Shown in pieces: positions 44,106 to 56,011 of a stretch of DNA of 64,000 nt; position 1 is the stretch's first letter; each line of letters starts with the position of its first letter. This DNA is from Akebia trifoliata (taxonomy: Eukaryota; Streptophyta; Magnoliopsida; Ranunculales; Lardizabalaceae): positions 16,435,602 to 16,499,601 of the forward strand of contig CM030715.1 in NCBI GenBank assembly GCA_017979445.1. Reading direction: 5' to 3'. The position numbers were made by a program, and so were the translations under genes. The notes under the pieces were generated by a model, which was given only the letters and a program-made list of their open reading frames with translations, did not search any database and had not been told where the DNA came from.

Positions 44106-46160
44106 ACAGAAAATTCGAATTTATCTAGTGTTAACACGGTTAATGTTCTTGAGAGCGAGCTCATTTGGCACTAGGATCTTTCTCTTTGATTTTCTTTTGG
44201 GTTGTGTTTCTAGTTTTTTTTTATAATTAAAAAAAATGGGGTTTATACTCTTTCATCCTACAACCATCATTATATCATCAATTTAACATCCATAGGAATC
44301 TCGATTTATTTTGGATCACCTAAAAGCAACCCTTGATTGACCATAGACAATAAATTTTGGGCCTTTTTAATGTTGGATAAGATTAATTATTTTTTGTGTT
44401 ATATGCCCATATAATGTGCCATGATCTCTACAGATATATTTGTGATGTGTTTGCTTTCATCTTAATTTCGATGTGATGGGTTTTGTATTATTTTCTTGAT
44501 CAATATTCATTTGATATCCATATGTGATGACCTAATTTGTCACATGGGCCCATTTGTTTGAAAAGGCCCCAGGCACACCCCACCTTGTTTTGCACACACC
44601 ATTAGCACGTTTATATTATCGCATTGCACGTTGCACGTCCTTTATAGCCAACGTGGCACTAGTGCGTGGCCCGGTCTCCTCGGAAATGCCACGTCATTAA
44701 TGACAACCACAACTCCAGTCACGTACCTTAGAGTATATCAAACTGGGGCATCAGTACCATCTGATCAAGTGACTCTGAAAAGTATATTGATGCACCCAGG
44801 CTAGAGCGACCTGAGTCTTTGACCTATTGTGAGCCACACAGTCACATGTCCCGATTGCCAACGTAGTACTAGTATGTGGTCGGTTCCCTCGTGGGATGTC
44901 AAACCATTTATGAAAGCTACAACTCTTGACTCGTACCCCGTAGGTATATAAAAGATAATCCAAGTACATCAATTGCACTTCTTGGTCAAAACCAGTGTCT
45001 AAGCGAGATCCTGTCCTACTATACCCTACTGTATGAGGGGGATAGACTACGTCTATTCTAGACGAGAGGTATTTAAGTGGGCCCTTGCTCAACATCATGC
45101 GCCACCTCTCAACTAGGGATCAAACTGGTTGTTTTTGACTCCATAGAAGTGAGTTGGAGTTTTAGATTATCAACTATACGGTATATCAAACCAAATCACC
45201 ACGTATCGTCTGATTGAGTATGCTCGAGAGGTATATAGGTGTACTTGGACAAGGGTGACCAGATAAAAATGCATTGCACGTAGTAAGCTTAAAGTGTAGA
45301 AACCTTCCCTGCAGGTCACAACTTGAATTTATCATGAGTGTTCCCGGGTTATTTATTGAATGGGACCTTATGAGTGATGAATGTATGTGAATGATGAGAT
45401 CAGAATGTATGGTTGTCCTCAAGGATTAAAATTTTTTTGTTTTACCTAGTTAAAATGGGTGCACCGACCCAATAAGAATCCATTTTTGTAATAATTCATA
45501 ATGACCTAGTCCATCTCGATCCAACAATCATGATGGATTTAAATCCAAATGGAAATCAAATTCTGTTCTAAATTCGGATTTCAACCCATCTTCAAAGAAG
45601 AAAAATGGTTTACAAAAAGAAAGTATTTTCCAAAAAAAGTATTTTTCAGGAAAAATATTTTTTAGAAGTGAAATGTTTTTCAGAAGAGAAATACTTTTTG
45701 AAAGTAAAAGGTTTTCCAGAAGAATAAGATTTTCCAAAAGGAAATGCTTTCCCAAAAAAGCATTTTTCAGAAAAAATATTTTCCAAAAGAAAAGAGAAGG
45801 AAGGAAAAATGAATTACAAAAGACATATTTTTGCATGAACTTTGAAAAATTACTAAAATGTATTTTTCTAAAAAGAAAATGACTTGCAAAAAATAATCAG
45901 ATTTGTAAAAGTTTTATGGAAACATTATTTGTCAATAATTTTCAAGAGTGCAATAGAATTATTTTCCTTATGAATAATCATTACATGAATTTTCAGGGTT
46001 CATTTAAAATGTTATCAAGGGGGTAATACTGCAATTGATTAAATTCACCTTCAATGAGGTTTAAGGGTTATCATTATACCTAAGCTCAATCATCCATCGT
46101 CTAGCTAGGGTTATAAGTCCGGTCAGTTAGAGCAAACGTCAATATCAAGTCGACAGCTAA
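44106..46160 (+). other. Leader of element E
   Basis: No gene. 44380-45450 is homologous to 26600-27400. 45590-45900 is an A-rich degenerate repeat of AAAAGTATTTTCCAG-like units, the source of meaningless Phe/Leu-rich frames on both strands. Confidence 0.65.
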
Positions 46161-46429
46161 AAATGACCTCAGAATTTCTCAACATCGCCCAGTTGTTCCC
46201 TAAAGATCATAGTGTTTCAATCCTACCGATTGTAAGCAATATCTCTGTCCTCAATCCTAATCAAACTCGTGTGGTTACTTGTATTGAGTTTTCATGAGTC
46301 ATTTAGGTTAGCTCGACTCTTTTTTTTCAGTAAGGTCATGTCTTTTTTTAGGTTGAGTCTACCCCTTTTATTTTTATGAGTCGAGTTCATTTGCCAAGTT
46401 TAGAACGACGTCTGTCGCCACATTTGAAT

Positions 46430-46700
46430 AAAAAAAATTTTTGAATACCTCGAGTGCATTAACGAATTAACTACTAATCTGGCTTCAAGGATAGATTTCT
46501 TTCCTGAGCAAGAAGATAAGAGTCAGACTCAACCTTTAATCGGGAAAGCAAAAGTCATTGACCTCGGAACAAAAAAAGTAATTCCTAGAGAAATTCAGAT
46601 AGAATCCATCCTATCCCTAGAGGAACACGAGGGGATAATGAATTTACTCAGAAATTTTAAAAAACTTGTTCGCGTGGTCTGATGAGGATATGTTAGGTGC
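46430..46700 (+). pseudogene. Pre-RT remnant of element E
   Basis: Contains KVIDLGTKKVIPREIQIESI, LSLEEHEGIMNLLRNFKKLV and, after a frame change, DEDMLG, the lead-in to RT. RT itself is missing: the next recognisable piece is integrase, about 130 bp later. Confidence 0.7.
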
Positions 46701-46828
46701 AAGCTTGGGTGTTGTTCAACACGGAATAGATACTCACCCAATGAGATGAAAATATCGATGGAAATGTTATAAAATGTATCGGTACTATCCTCACTGCATC
46801 TTGAGTTGTAAATCACATATTATCAGTT

Positions 46829-47507
46829 GATATGGGGGTACCCTCTGAACTGATCTCTAATAATGGGTCGTACTTCAAAGCTTACTCTGTGTTCAAAGTT
46901 CAAGATCCGGCATCACAAATCATCCCCTTATCATCCTCAAATTAATAGAGCGGTTGAAGCAGCTAGTAAGTGTCTCAAGATAATCATCGTGAAAATGTGT
47001 CAATCGCACCAAGATTTGTCAGAGAAGCTACCATTCACACTATAGGGGTGTTGTACTTCAAATACAGTATTCCACTGGAACTATTCTCTACTTTCTAATG
47101 TATGATATGGAAGCAATCTTACCAGTTGAAATGGAAATCTCGTATCTCAAGGCCTTCAAGGAAAGTCAATTGTTAGAAATAGATTGGGTTAGTCAATGGT
47201 ATAAAGAATTAAACTTGATCGGAGAAAAACAACTAAGAGCTTTGTACCACTTGCAAGTTTATCAAAGAAGAATCGCCCGTGCATTTGGCAAAAAGATCAA
47301 GGCCCGTTACTTACAAGTCAGGGATTTCGTACTCAAAGAAAATCGGGCACCTATCTTTGACCCTAGAGAGAAGTTCAAACCAAATTAGGGTGGATAATTC
47401 ATTATCAAAGAAATATTACCCGGAAAAACTGTCAGACTTCAAGATCATGATGGAATCGAATTACAGAACCAACCAACCTTGACCAGATCAAACGATACTA
47501 CATTTAA
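46829..47507 (+). pseudogene. Integrase C-terminal half of element E
   Basis: DMGVPSELISNNGSYFK has Asn where the second catalytic Asp is expected (usually SDNG). HHKSSPYHPQINRAVEAASK contains the catalytic Glu, then YDMEAILPVEMEISYLKAF and YQRRIARAFGKKIKARYLQV; it ends QIKRYYI with stop at 47507. Four frame changes. Confidence 0.8.
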
Positions 47508-49060
47508 GGAGACCATCTTTGACCGAATTAATTTTCTGTTACCCAGTTCAAAAGTACAATATCTCCTTTCTCAGCCCTTTGCAGCCTTTTTTCAAAAAAA
47601 TAAAGTAAAAAAAAAAAACATTTTTATTCCTCAGCCCGACCACCTAACCTAGCTAGGGGAAGGAAAAATTTGAACTACGTTTTTGGTCTGGGGAACGTAG
47701 GCAACCTGAGAAGTTACTTCAGGCCCGACCACATCAAAATAAAAAAAAAATAGATTCCCTAACAAAGAAAAATCTAAAAAGAAAAAAAATTCAAAAGAAA
47801 AAAGAAATATCATCCAAAATGGGAAAGAAAATTCAAGGAAAAAAGAAAACAATTTAAAAGGAAATGTCACACAAGGGGCATTTAGGTTTTTGAGCCTCAA
47901 AATTCCTTTCTTTTTATACCCAGTCCTAAGTCTACCCATAAAAGTCCTCCTAATTACCGTGCGAAAAAGTCAAGGAAGATAGCAAAGCATGATCAAACAG
48001 CAATTCCATAAGAAAGAAAAGAAAAAAAAAGCCTGCTAGGTTGAAAATTCGAAAATGACGACTTAGGCAAAAACTAAGGCAAGCTCGCAAGGTTGAAAAT
48101 CCGAAAGGACGGTCTTGGCAACAATCAGAGCAAAAAAGAAAGAAAAAAAAGCTCGCTAGATTGAAAACCTGAAAAGATAATCTAGACAAAAGTTAGAGCA
48201 TGCTTACTAGTTTGAAAACCTAAAAAGGCAATCTATATAAAAGTTAGAGCAACAAAGCAAAACAGAAGAAAAACTAAGAGCAGTCCGAGCTGAAACATCA
48301 GAAGTCTGAATAATCAAGTTCAATACTTAGCTTAAACCAGGCATAGACTCAAAAGCCACAAGTATCTTTTCTACGATCGATCTGAAAATTTTTACTTCTC
48401 CAAGTAAACGAAGGGAGAGAAAGGTGAATTCTATTATGAGTCTCAAAAGGAAATATTTTGTTCTCTTGAGCCTGACTCAAAATCTTCAATAAAATTAATC
48501 AAAATTAAAAGTTGGATATTTATTACGCTTGTGAAAATCAAATATTTCAAACTTTCATACAAGGGGCATTTTCTTTTTCCTCTAAATATGTAGTTTCCCC
48601 CTTTATACTAGGGGTATTTTTTTAATCATCTTCAATGCCATATTTATTGTCAAACTAGGGGTATTTTATTTTTGAGCAATGTTTATCCTAAAAGATAATG
48701 AGAATCCCAAACTTAAGGTTACCCTTGTGATAACAATTTTTTGAAAAACCCTTGAGGTTCAAAGGAAATAAAAACTCAGGTTTTAAATTCATAAAAATTT
48801 TGGATAAAACCTTGAGGCAAAAAGATAAAAGCACTTCGGATCTCACATTTTGACTGTGCCTAGAGATTAACTAATAACTCATTAGGAGATATGGCATTCT
48901 TTCGTTCCCAGATTCTTTTCCAAATCCATTCATCTTGGATTTGATCATTCTCTTCCAGATTCATTATCTTCCAGATTTGTTCGTCCCCCGATTCATTTTA
49001 ATCAGTCTTCCCCAAATTCATTCATTCTTTCCCAAAAGTCATTCATTCCTTAGCTAATTT
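47508..49060 (+). other. 3' untranslated region of element E, proximal part
   Basis: No gene. TACGTAGGCAACCTGAGAAG at 47694 is conserved with 30277. 48020-48240 has four copies of a CTAGGTTGAAAA.CCGAAAA-type unit. Confidence 0.65.
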
Positions 49061-49640
49061 TGCTCAGTTGCCGCCAAGGGTTATCTTGGATTTTGCTCAG
49101 TTGCTGCCAAGGGTTAACTTGAATTTAGCTTAGCTACCACCAAGGGTTATCTTGGATTTTGCTCAGTTGTCGCCAAGGTTAACTTGGATTTTGCTCAGTT
49201 GCTGTCAAAGGTTAACTTTGATTTTGCTCAGTTGCCGCTACGGGTTATCTTGGATTTTGCTCAGTTGTAGCCAAAGGTTAACTTGGATTTTGCTCAGTTG
49301 CCGCCAAGGGTTAACTTGGATTTTGCTCAGTTGCTGTCAAGGGTTAACTTTGATTTTGCTCAGTTGCCGCCAAGGGTTAACTTGGATTTTGCTCAATTGC
49401 CGCCAAGGATTATCTTGGATTTTTCTTAGTTGTCGTCGAGGGTTTGCTCAGATTATGCTCAGCCAGATGCCGCCGAGGGTTTGCTCTGATTATGCTTAGC
49501 CAGATGCCGCCGAGGGTTTGCTCGGATTATGCTTAGCCAATTGCCACCAAGGATTTTCTTGGATTATGCTCAGCTAGTTGCCACCTAGGGCTTTCTCGGA
49601 TTTTGCTTAGCCAGATACAGCCGAGGGTTTTCTCAGATTT
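49060..49640. repeat. About 30-bp tandem repeat in the 3' region of E
   Basis: About 18 copies of TTGCTCAGTTGCCGCCAAGG plus GTTAACTTGGATT. The sequence drifts toward GCTCAGCCAGATGCCGCCGA at the right end. Because 30 is a multiple of 3, one frame stays open as a false repetitive ORF (LTWILLSC units). Confidence 0.9.
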
Positions 49641-49663
49641 TACTCAGATTTTACTCAGATAGG

Positions 49664-51045
49664 TCATTACTCTTTCACCCCGAGCATGTAGAGTAGAACT
49701 CCTAGAAAAAATAGTTCATTACTCTTTCAACCCGAGTAGGTAGAGTAGAACTCCCGAAAAAAGTTCATTACTCTTTCACCCCGAGTAGGTAGAGTAAGAC
49801 TCCTAGAAAAAATAGTTCATTACTCTTTCAGCCCTAGTAGGAAGAGTAGAACTCCCGAAAAAAGTTCATTACTCTTTCACCTTGAGTAGGTAGAGTAGGA
49901 CTCCCAGAAAAAATAGTTCATTACTCTTTCACCCCGAGTAGGTAGAGTAGAATTCCCAGAAAATAAGTCCATTACTCTTTCACCCTGAGTAGGTAGAGTA
50001 AGACTCCCAGAAAAAATAGTTCATTACTCTTTCACTCCGAATAGGTAGAGCAGAACTCTCAAAAAAAGTTCATTACTCTTTCACCCTAAGTAGGTAGAGT
50101 AGGACTCCCAGAAAAAATAGTTCATTACTCTTTCACCCTGAGTAAGTAGAGTACAACTCCCAGAAAATAAGTCCATTACTCTTTCACCCCGAGTATGTAG
50201 AGTAGGACTCCTAGAAAAAATAGTTCATTACTCTTTCACCCTGAGTAGGTAGAGTAGAACTCCCAGAAAATAAGTTCATTACTCTTTCACCCCAAGTATG
50301 TAGAGTAGAACTCCCAGAAAAAGTAGTTCATTACTCTTTCACCCCGAATAGGTAGAGTAGAACTCCCGAAAAAAAATTTATTACTCTTTCACCCTAAGTA
50401 GGTAGAGTAGGATTCCTAGAAAAAATAGTTCATTACTCTTTTATCCCGAGTAGGTAAAGTAGAACTTCCCAAAAAATTAGTTCATTACTCTTTCACCCTG
50501 GGCAGGTAGAGTAGGACTCCTAGAAAAAATAGTTCATTACTCTTTCACCCCGAGTAGGTAGAGTAGAACTTCCCAAAAAATTTGTTCATTACTCTTTCAC
50601 CCTAGGTAGGTAGAGTAGGACTCCCAAAAAGCTTAGTTCATTACTCTTTCACTCCGAGTAGGTAGAGTAGAACTTCCCAAAAAAATTAGTTCATTACTCT
50701 TTCACTCTGTGCAAGTAGAGTAAGACTCCCAAAAAATTAGTTCATTACTTTTTCACTCCGAGTAGGTAGAGTAAAACTTTAAAAAAAAAATTAGTTCATT
50801 ACTCTTTCACTCTGTGCAAGTAGAGTAAGACTCCCAAAAAATTAGTTCATTACTTTTTCACTCCGAGTAGGTAGAGTAGAACTTTCAAAAAAAAATTAGT
50901 TCATTACTCTTTCACCTTTGACAGGTAGAGTAGGACTCCCAAAAAACTTAGTTCATTACTCTTTCACCCCGAGTAGGTAGAATAGGACTCCCTAAAAAAA
51001 CCTATTCATTACTCTTTCACCTAGGGTAGGTAAAGTAAGACATTC
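49664..51045. repeat. About 51-bp tandem repeat, 27 copies, in the 3' region of E
   Basis: Each unit has TTCATTACTCTTTCACCC, CGAGTAGGTAGAGTAG and A-rich ACTCCCAGAAAAAATAG. Many neighbouring units alternate in their ends (CCCGAAAAAAG versus CCCAGAAAAAATAG), giving an approximately 100-bp higher-order repeat, clearest at 50690-50905. Confidence 0.95.
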
Positions 51046-51393
51046 AACTTTTTTATGCTCAGATTTTGCTCAGATTATGCTCAATTTATGTTCATTTATG
51101 CTCAATTTATGTTCAGATTTTGCTCAAACCCTCTCAGATTTCAAGTGTACACACTTGCACATATTATTCAAGGAGAATTTTTTTAAATTAAAGTATCTGA
51201 CACTATCAGTGAGAGTCCTCGCTCGATGACCTGACAACTTTTTAGTTCGGAGAGAGTTTTACGCTCAAGGATTTGAATATCTCGACGAATTGCTAAATCA
51301 GGCTGCAAAATGAACTATCACAAGCTTTGGAATTCGGATATCGCACCATCTACCAAAATAGATTTGCTATCCAGTTTGCTTCAACCCTCTGCC

Positions 51394-51406
51394 AAAGAGG
51401 GGCATC
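51394..51406 (+). other. Polypurine tract of element E
   Basis: AAAGAGGGGCATC directly before the 3' LTR. Confidence 0.8.
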
Positions 51407-53084
51407 TGTAGACACCTCATTTTTCCATTCACTTGATTAATCAACTCGTCAACCCGATCGCAACGATTCCCAATGATGGATGTTTATTCCATTATTTTAT
51501 TTTGTTACTATATGTGTTTTAGAAATTCGGATGAGGCATCTCGAACTGACAAAACTGTAGAGACCACGCTACACTAGGAAAACACGACCCCAAAAACATA
51601 GAAATCATCATCTTGTAGAGAAAAAGAAGCTTTACGATAAAAATCACTAAAAATGATCAAATTACCAAAATACCTCTAACCTTAAAACATCCCTAGAGCC
51701 TACGTTACGCTTAGGAAAATCCATTCAAACACATAAAACAACAAATCAAAACTAAATAAATCATTTCACCAATTTTCACAAAATTTGACAAAATCACGAA
51801 AATGCCCCTCATAAAGTTCACGACCATTCCACACAAAAAAATTTCATAAATGACACAAACCAATATTTTCATTGAATTCCATACGAAAAATCGATTGTAA
51901 AACATCCTAAAACATTGAAAAACGACTTAAAACACAAAAAGTCCTCTCCGAGGGCAAAATAGTAATTTTACAATTTTAATAATTAAAATTTTTAAATTAA
52001 TAAATAAAATATTAAATAATGTAAATTGAAACATTAATAAAATTAATTTAAAATTTTAAACAAAAAAATCGATCAGTTAGGCTTTCAGGCAAAATTGGTG
52101 ATGGTTGCCAGGATATTTATTCTAGGACCCCTCCATCTAGGGGCCCAAAGAATTAAAGATATAATAAAATGGGGCTCTCCAAAAATTAAAGTCAATCAAG
52201 TAAGACTAAAATTCAACCAAGAAAGACTAAAGTCAAAGTATTAAAGTCAATCTCATACGACTAAAGTCAAAACCCTAATCTAAACTAATCAAGTCAATCT
52301 CATAAGACTAAAGTCAAAACCTTAATCTAAACTAATCGAGTCAATCTCATAAGACTAAAGTCAAAACCTAAATTAAAATCCTAAAGACTAAGTTAATCTC
52401 ATAAGACTAAAGTCAAAACCCTAATTAAAACCCTAGAAGAAATCCTAATCAAACCCTAATTCTTCTAAAAAACTTTATAAATAGGAGCCTCTACACCATA
52501 TTTTCGTATCAAATAAAAAATCTTAAGAGAAGTACGTCAAAAAGCTTCCCTAGTCTCCCATAAACCCTAATTTTGAAGTCCTAACTCCTTACCTAACACC
52601 TATACTTCAATTTTAGCTTGAAAAACACCTAGAAGCCCTTCAAAAACACCCCAAAATCCATAACAAATTCAAAGAATCAAGATCCAAGAAAGAGATACCT
52701 TACCTTGGAGATCAAAAATCAGGTTCGGAGACAGAACGAAGCAAGGAGTACGGTATAAGGAACGGTTTTATCAGATCTGAGGGAATATAATCGTTGCGTT
52801 TCGAAGGTAAAATTTCTTTTATTTTTTTTTATCTAGGCTTTTTATTTAGTAATATAGTCTTATTTGGGATAAGTAGAGATCGGCATTGGCCGAGTGGGGT
52901 AGGTGCCTAACACCTTTCAACCCCGTAATGTGATCCCCGAACTCAGTTTTTCTTTAGTAGATTAGTCGTTTTTATCCGTTTCGAGTCTATATTCGGTTCC
53001 TAGACCGTAATAACTTGGTGGCGACTCCCAAACATCGAAGGTCAAAAGTAGATCCGCGCACCCCGCGGATCGAGGGCGCTTTCA
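51407..53084 (+). repeat. 3' LTR of element E (1678 bp)
   Basis: Partner of 41367-43115, about 93-95% identical by eye apart from repeat copy number. TATA-type box at 52474-52483. Confidence 0.92.
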
Positions 53085-53960
53085 GGACCTACCAAATACG
53101 TGTAGAATGTGTGGCCCAAAGTCGAGATAAATATGGTGTTCATCTTTTATTCAGTCATTGGTGTCTTTCTTTTAGAAGTAGATTCCCACCACCTTTGAGC
53201 ATATTCCTTCACGTTTTCCTTTGACTTCCAAGTCATCTTTGCCATATCATTCTTATCCAATCCCATGTCAGTATTGAATTTATACTCTTCAGAAAAAATC
53301 GTAACCATATCTTGCCAACTCTTAATTTGAGAGTGATCCAATTGAGATAACCATGAGAGGGCCGCTCCCGTTAAGCTTCTTTAAACTTGTTGTCATTCCC
53401 AAACAGGCACATGGAAATAGAACTTCAACTAGGACAAAGGGCACTCGATGCTGTTATAATTCTTGAAGTTAGGACAATTGAACTTTGGTGCTAATGGCTC
53501 ATTTGGATATTGGCAGAAATCTCTAAACCTCATTTGGTTTGTAGAATTTTTTTCTTTTATTCTTTTGATTTCCTCCTCGACCGCTTCAAGCTTGTTGCCC
53601 AATTTTTCTTCTATGATACTTCTTAGTTTGGTTGTTCTAAATTCACATTCTTCCTCTTGAACGACATCATGTCGTTGTGGATTGTAAATAATGTGAATTG
53701 GTGGTCCTTGATTGACGAGAACCATAGGTGGTAAGGTATTCTGTGCTGGTGGCGATTACTGCTGTTGTGGTTGTTTCTGTATAGCCTGATTAGAGCCGGA
53801 AGCTTGATGTTGGACAACCTGAATGATGCTTGGATTTGTCATCAACAAATCCAAAATCTTGTCATGTTTTTCCAATGCCTTTATCACCATATCTAGTTTC
53901 AAGGTAAGATCTCTTAATGTTTCTATCACTAACTATTGGGGTTTCTCTGAGGTACTCATG
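53085..53960 (-). pseudogene. Gag N-terminal part of element C
   Basis: Minus-strand order: coil with RSIIEEKLGNKLEAVEEEIK, FCQYPNEPLAPKFNCPNFKN, then the capsid core IKSWQDMVTIFSEEYKFN, TWKSKENVKEYAQRWWES and TPMTE, and after a stop FISTLGHTFYTYLVG. This is followed across element E by HTITSFSLLIQVAD at 41360. Confidence 0.8.
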
Positions 53961-54464
53961 GTTGGTTGTGAATGTAGAAAATACAGAGAATTGTCAAGTG
54001 GCAAATACTTCTTTCTGGGTCGTTTGATCACTTGTAGATAAGAAGTTGAATGTTATTATATTATTTACAAGATGAGGATGTGATCAGAGTCTAAAAAGTG
54101 ATTTCTAGAGTCCTAATTATATAAACTTTAAACTAAATCATACACTAAATCTTTTAATTGCATATAGTTCATTGTTAAGCCATAATAATTCTTGTTTTCA
54201 ATTTAATTATGTAATTCGGAACTAATTACTGTTATTTACATATAATAGGAAATATTCGCGGAGTTTCGAAGTGAATCAGGAAAATTTGCAGTTACCACTG
54301 TAATCTAGGATCTAAAACAAGACCGTGGACCAAAATTCAAGTCAATTGACCAAAATTTTACCGTAGCGCCATGGTCAACGGTGAAGACGCAGTCAAAAAA
54401 GAAAGTCAAGCCTCGAAATTTGTACTGAAGCTTGACGGCTGAAAGACATTCATATTGAAGTAGG
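53961..54464 (-). other. 5' leader of element C
   Basis: No gene seen. On the minus strand it lies upstream of gag and is cut by LTR G. Confidence 0.5.
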
Positions 54465-56011
54465 TGTAAACACCCTATTTTTACACTTACCTGATTAATC
54501 AAGTTGTCAACCCGATTATGACGGTTCCCAATGATGGATGAATATTTCAATGTTTTTTGTTTGTTACTAGATATGTTTCAGAAATTCAGATGAGGTATCT
54601 CAAGTAAACAAAACTTTAACAACTACATTACACTAGGAAAATATGACCCAAAAACATAGAAATCATCATTTTGAGACAAAAAGAAGCTTTACGAGAAAAA
54701 TCAATAAAAAATGACCAAATTAACAAAATACCCTTAAAATCAAAATATCTCTAGAGCCTACATTACGCTTAGAAAAATCCTTTCGAATACATAAAACAAC
54801 AAACAAAAATCAAATAAACCATTTTGCCAATTTTCACAAAATTTGACAAAATTATGAAAATGCCCCTCATAGGTTTCGCGATCAAAACACTAAAAACTCA
54901 TAAATGATACAAATTGATACTCCCATTTAATTCCTTACGAAAAACCGATTTCAAAACATCCCAAAACATTGAAAAACGACTTCGAAACGCAAAAGCCCTC
55001 TTTAAGGGTAAAACGGTAATTTTCCAATCATAAAAATTCAAAATTTCAAAATTAATAATTAAAATATTAATGAACGTAAAGTAAAATCTTAATAAATTAA
55101 ATTTAAAATTTTAAACAAATAAAATTAATTAATTAAGCCCAGGGACTAAATTTTAAGTGGTAGCCCACTTATTCAAATGGAGCCCACCTATATTTATTAA
55201 AAAATCCCTCCATCTAGGAGCCCAAAGAATTAAAGATATAATTAAGGGGTTCTCTAAAAAACTTAACAAATATATATTCTTTCATTATACATAAGAATGG
55301 AAACCCTAATTTAAAATCCTAATTAAATCCTAATTAAACAACCTTATCTTATCTGAAAGAAACCAAGTCAAATTAAAAAACTCTCAAAAAACTCTATAAA
55401 TAGGAGCCTCCACAATCCAATCTCGCAGGTCAAAATAAATCATAGGAAAGAGAGGTTAGAAACTTCCCCCAACTTTCCCAAAATCCTAAATTTGAAGTCT
55501 TAACTCCCTACCTAACATCTAAACCTCGATTTTTGCTCAAAAAACACGTAGAAACCCTCAAAAAACACCCATAAACCTTTCAAAAACACTTATAAACATT
55601 TCAAAGAATATCCAAAAAACTAGAAAATACTTAGATCAAGGAGGAGGATACCTCAACTTGAAGATAAAAATCAAATCCAGTGACGAATAAAAAGTAGAAA
55701 AACTCACACGAAGACGTTCTCCGTTAGTTTTAAGAGAACTAGTTGTCGCAATCACCTAGGTAAGTTAGATTTTTATTTTATTTTTATCTTTTTAAGTCGT
55801 TTTTAGCAATGTAATATTTTTTGAAAAAAGTAGAGACTAGCGTTTGCCGGGCTAGATCGGTGCCTAACACCTTCCGATCCCGTAACGTGATCTCCGGATC
55901 TTTTCGTAGATTAGTACATTTTTCTGATTTATAGTCAATATTCGATTTCTAGATTGGTGTTGAAACGCATAACGAATGGTTAGTTTTTTTTTCCTTTTTC
56001 CATTTGGGTAT
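54465..56011 (+). mobile_element. Ogre-like LTR G, cut by element D
   Basis: Starts TGTAAACACCCTATTTTTAC, is collinear with the LTRs of E and F, and contains the TATA-type box TCTATAAATA at 55393-55402. It loses its end at 56011, where D begins. Whether it is a solo LTR or belongs to a full element cannot be told from this window. Confidence 0.8.

Larger units (their letters stand above)
41367..53084 (+). mobile_element. Element E, complete Ogre-like LTR element (11.7 kb) inside gag of element C
   Basis: Two LTRs, primer site, leader with tandem repeats, pre-RT, integrase, long repeat-rich 3' region and polypurine tract. Flanks are GTGAC (41362-41366) and GGAC (53085-53088), a 5-bp duplication with one lost base; C's gag reading frame resumes across it. 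Gag core, protease, RT and RNase H are missing, so the copy was probably mobilised in trans or deleted later. Confidence 0.9.
33651..54464 (-). mobile_element. Element C, Tat group, with antisense PMD and DUF7745-like genes, split by element E
   Basis: Begins TGTAGACATGAG like element B. Plus-strand order: 3' LTR, polypurine tract, array, PMD remnant, array, DUF7745-like gene, gag-protease region (minus), element E, rest of gag (minus), 5' leader. Its own 5' LTR is not in the window because LTR G interrupts at 54465. RT, RNase H and integrase are deleted near 39870-39990. Confidence 0.8.

Noticed and set aside
45528..45882. Phe/Leu-rich and Lys/Arg-rich frames on opposite strands, resembling a small membrane protein
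   Set aside because: Low-complexity AAAAGTATTTTCC repeats in a retroelement leader; nothing conserved with the homologous leader at 27 kb.
49152..49499. 115-residue frame of LTWILLSC repeats, resembling a repetitive membrane protein
   Set aside because: It is the 30-bp tandem repeat read in one frame within an element's untranslated region; other frames are equally repetitive.
49664..51045. Regularly spaced repeats that could suggest a CRISPR array
   Set aside because: Units are directly tandem with no unique spacers, vary in sequence, and lie in a plant retroelement's 3' region; there are no cas genes.
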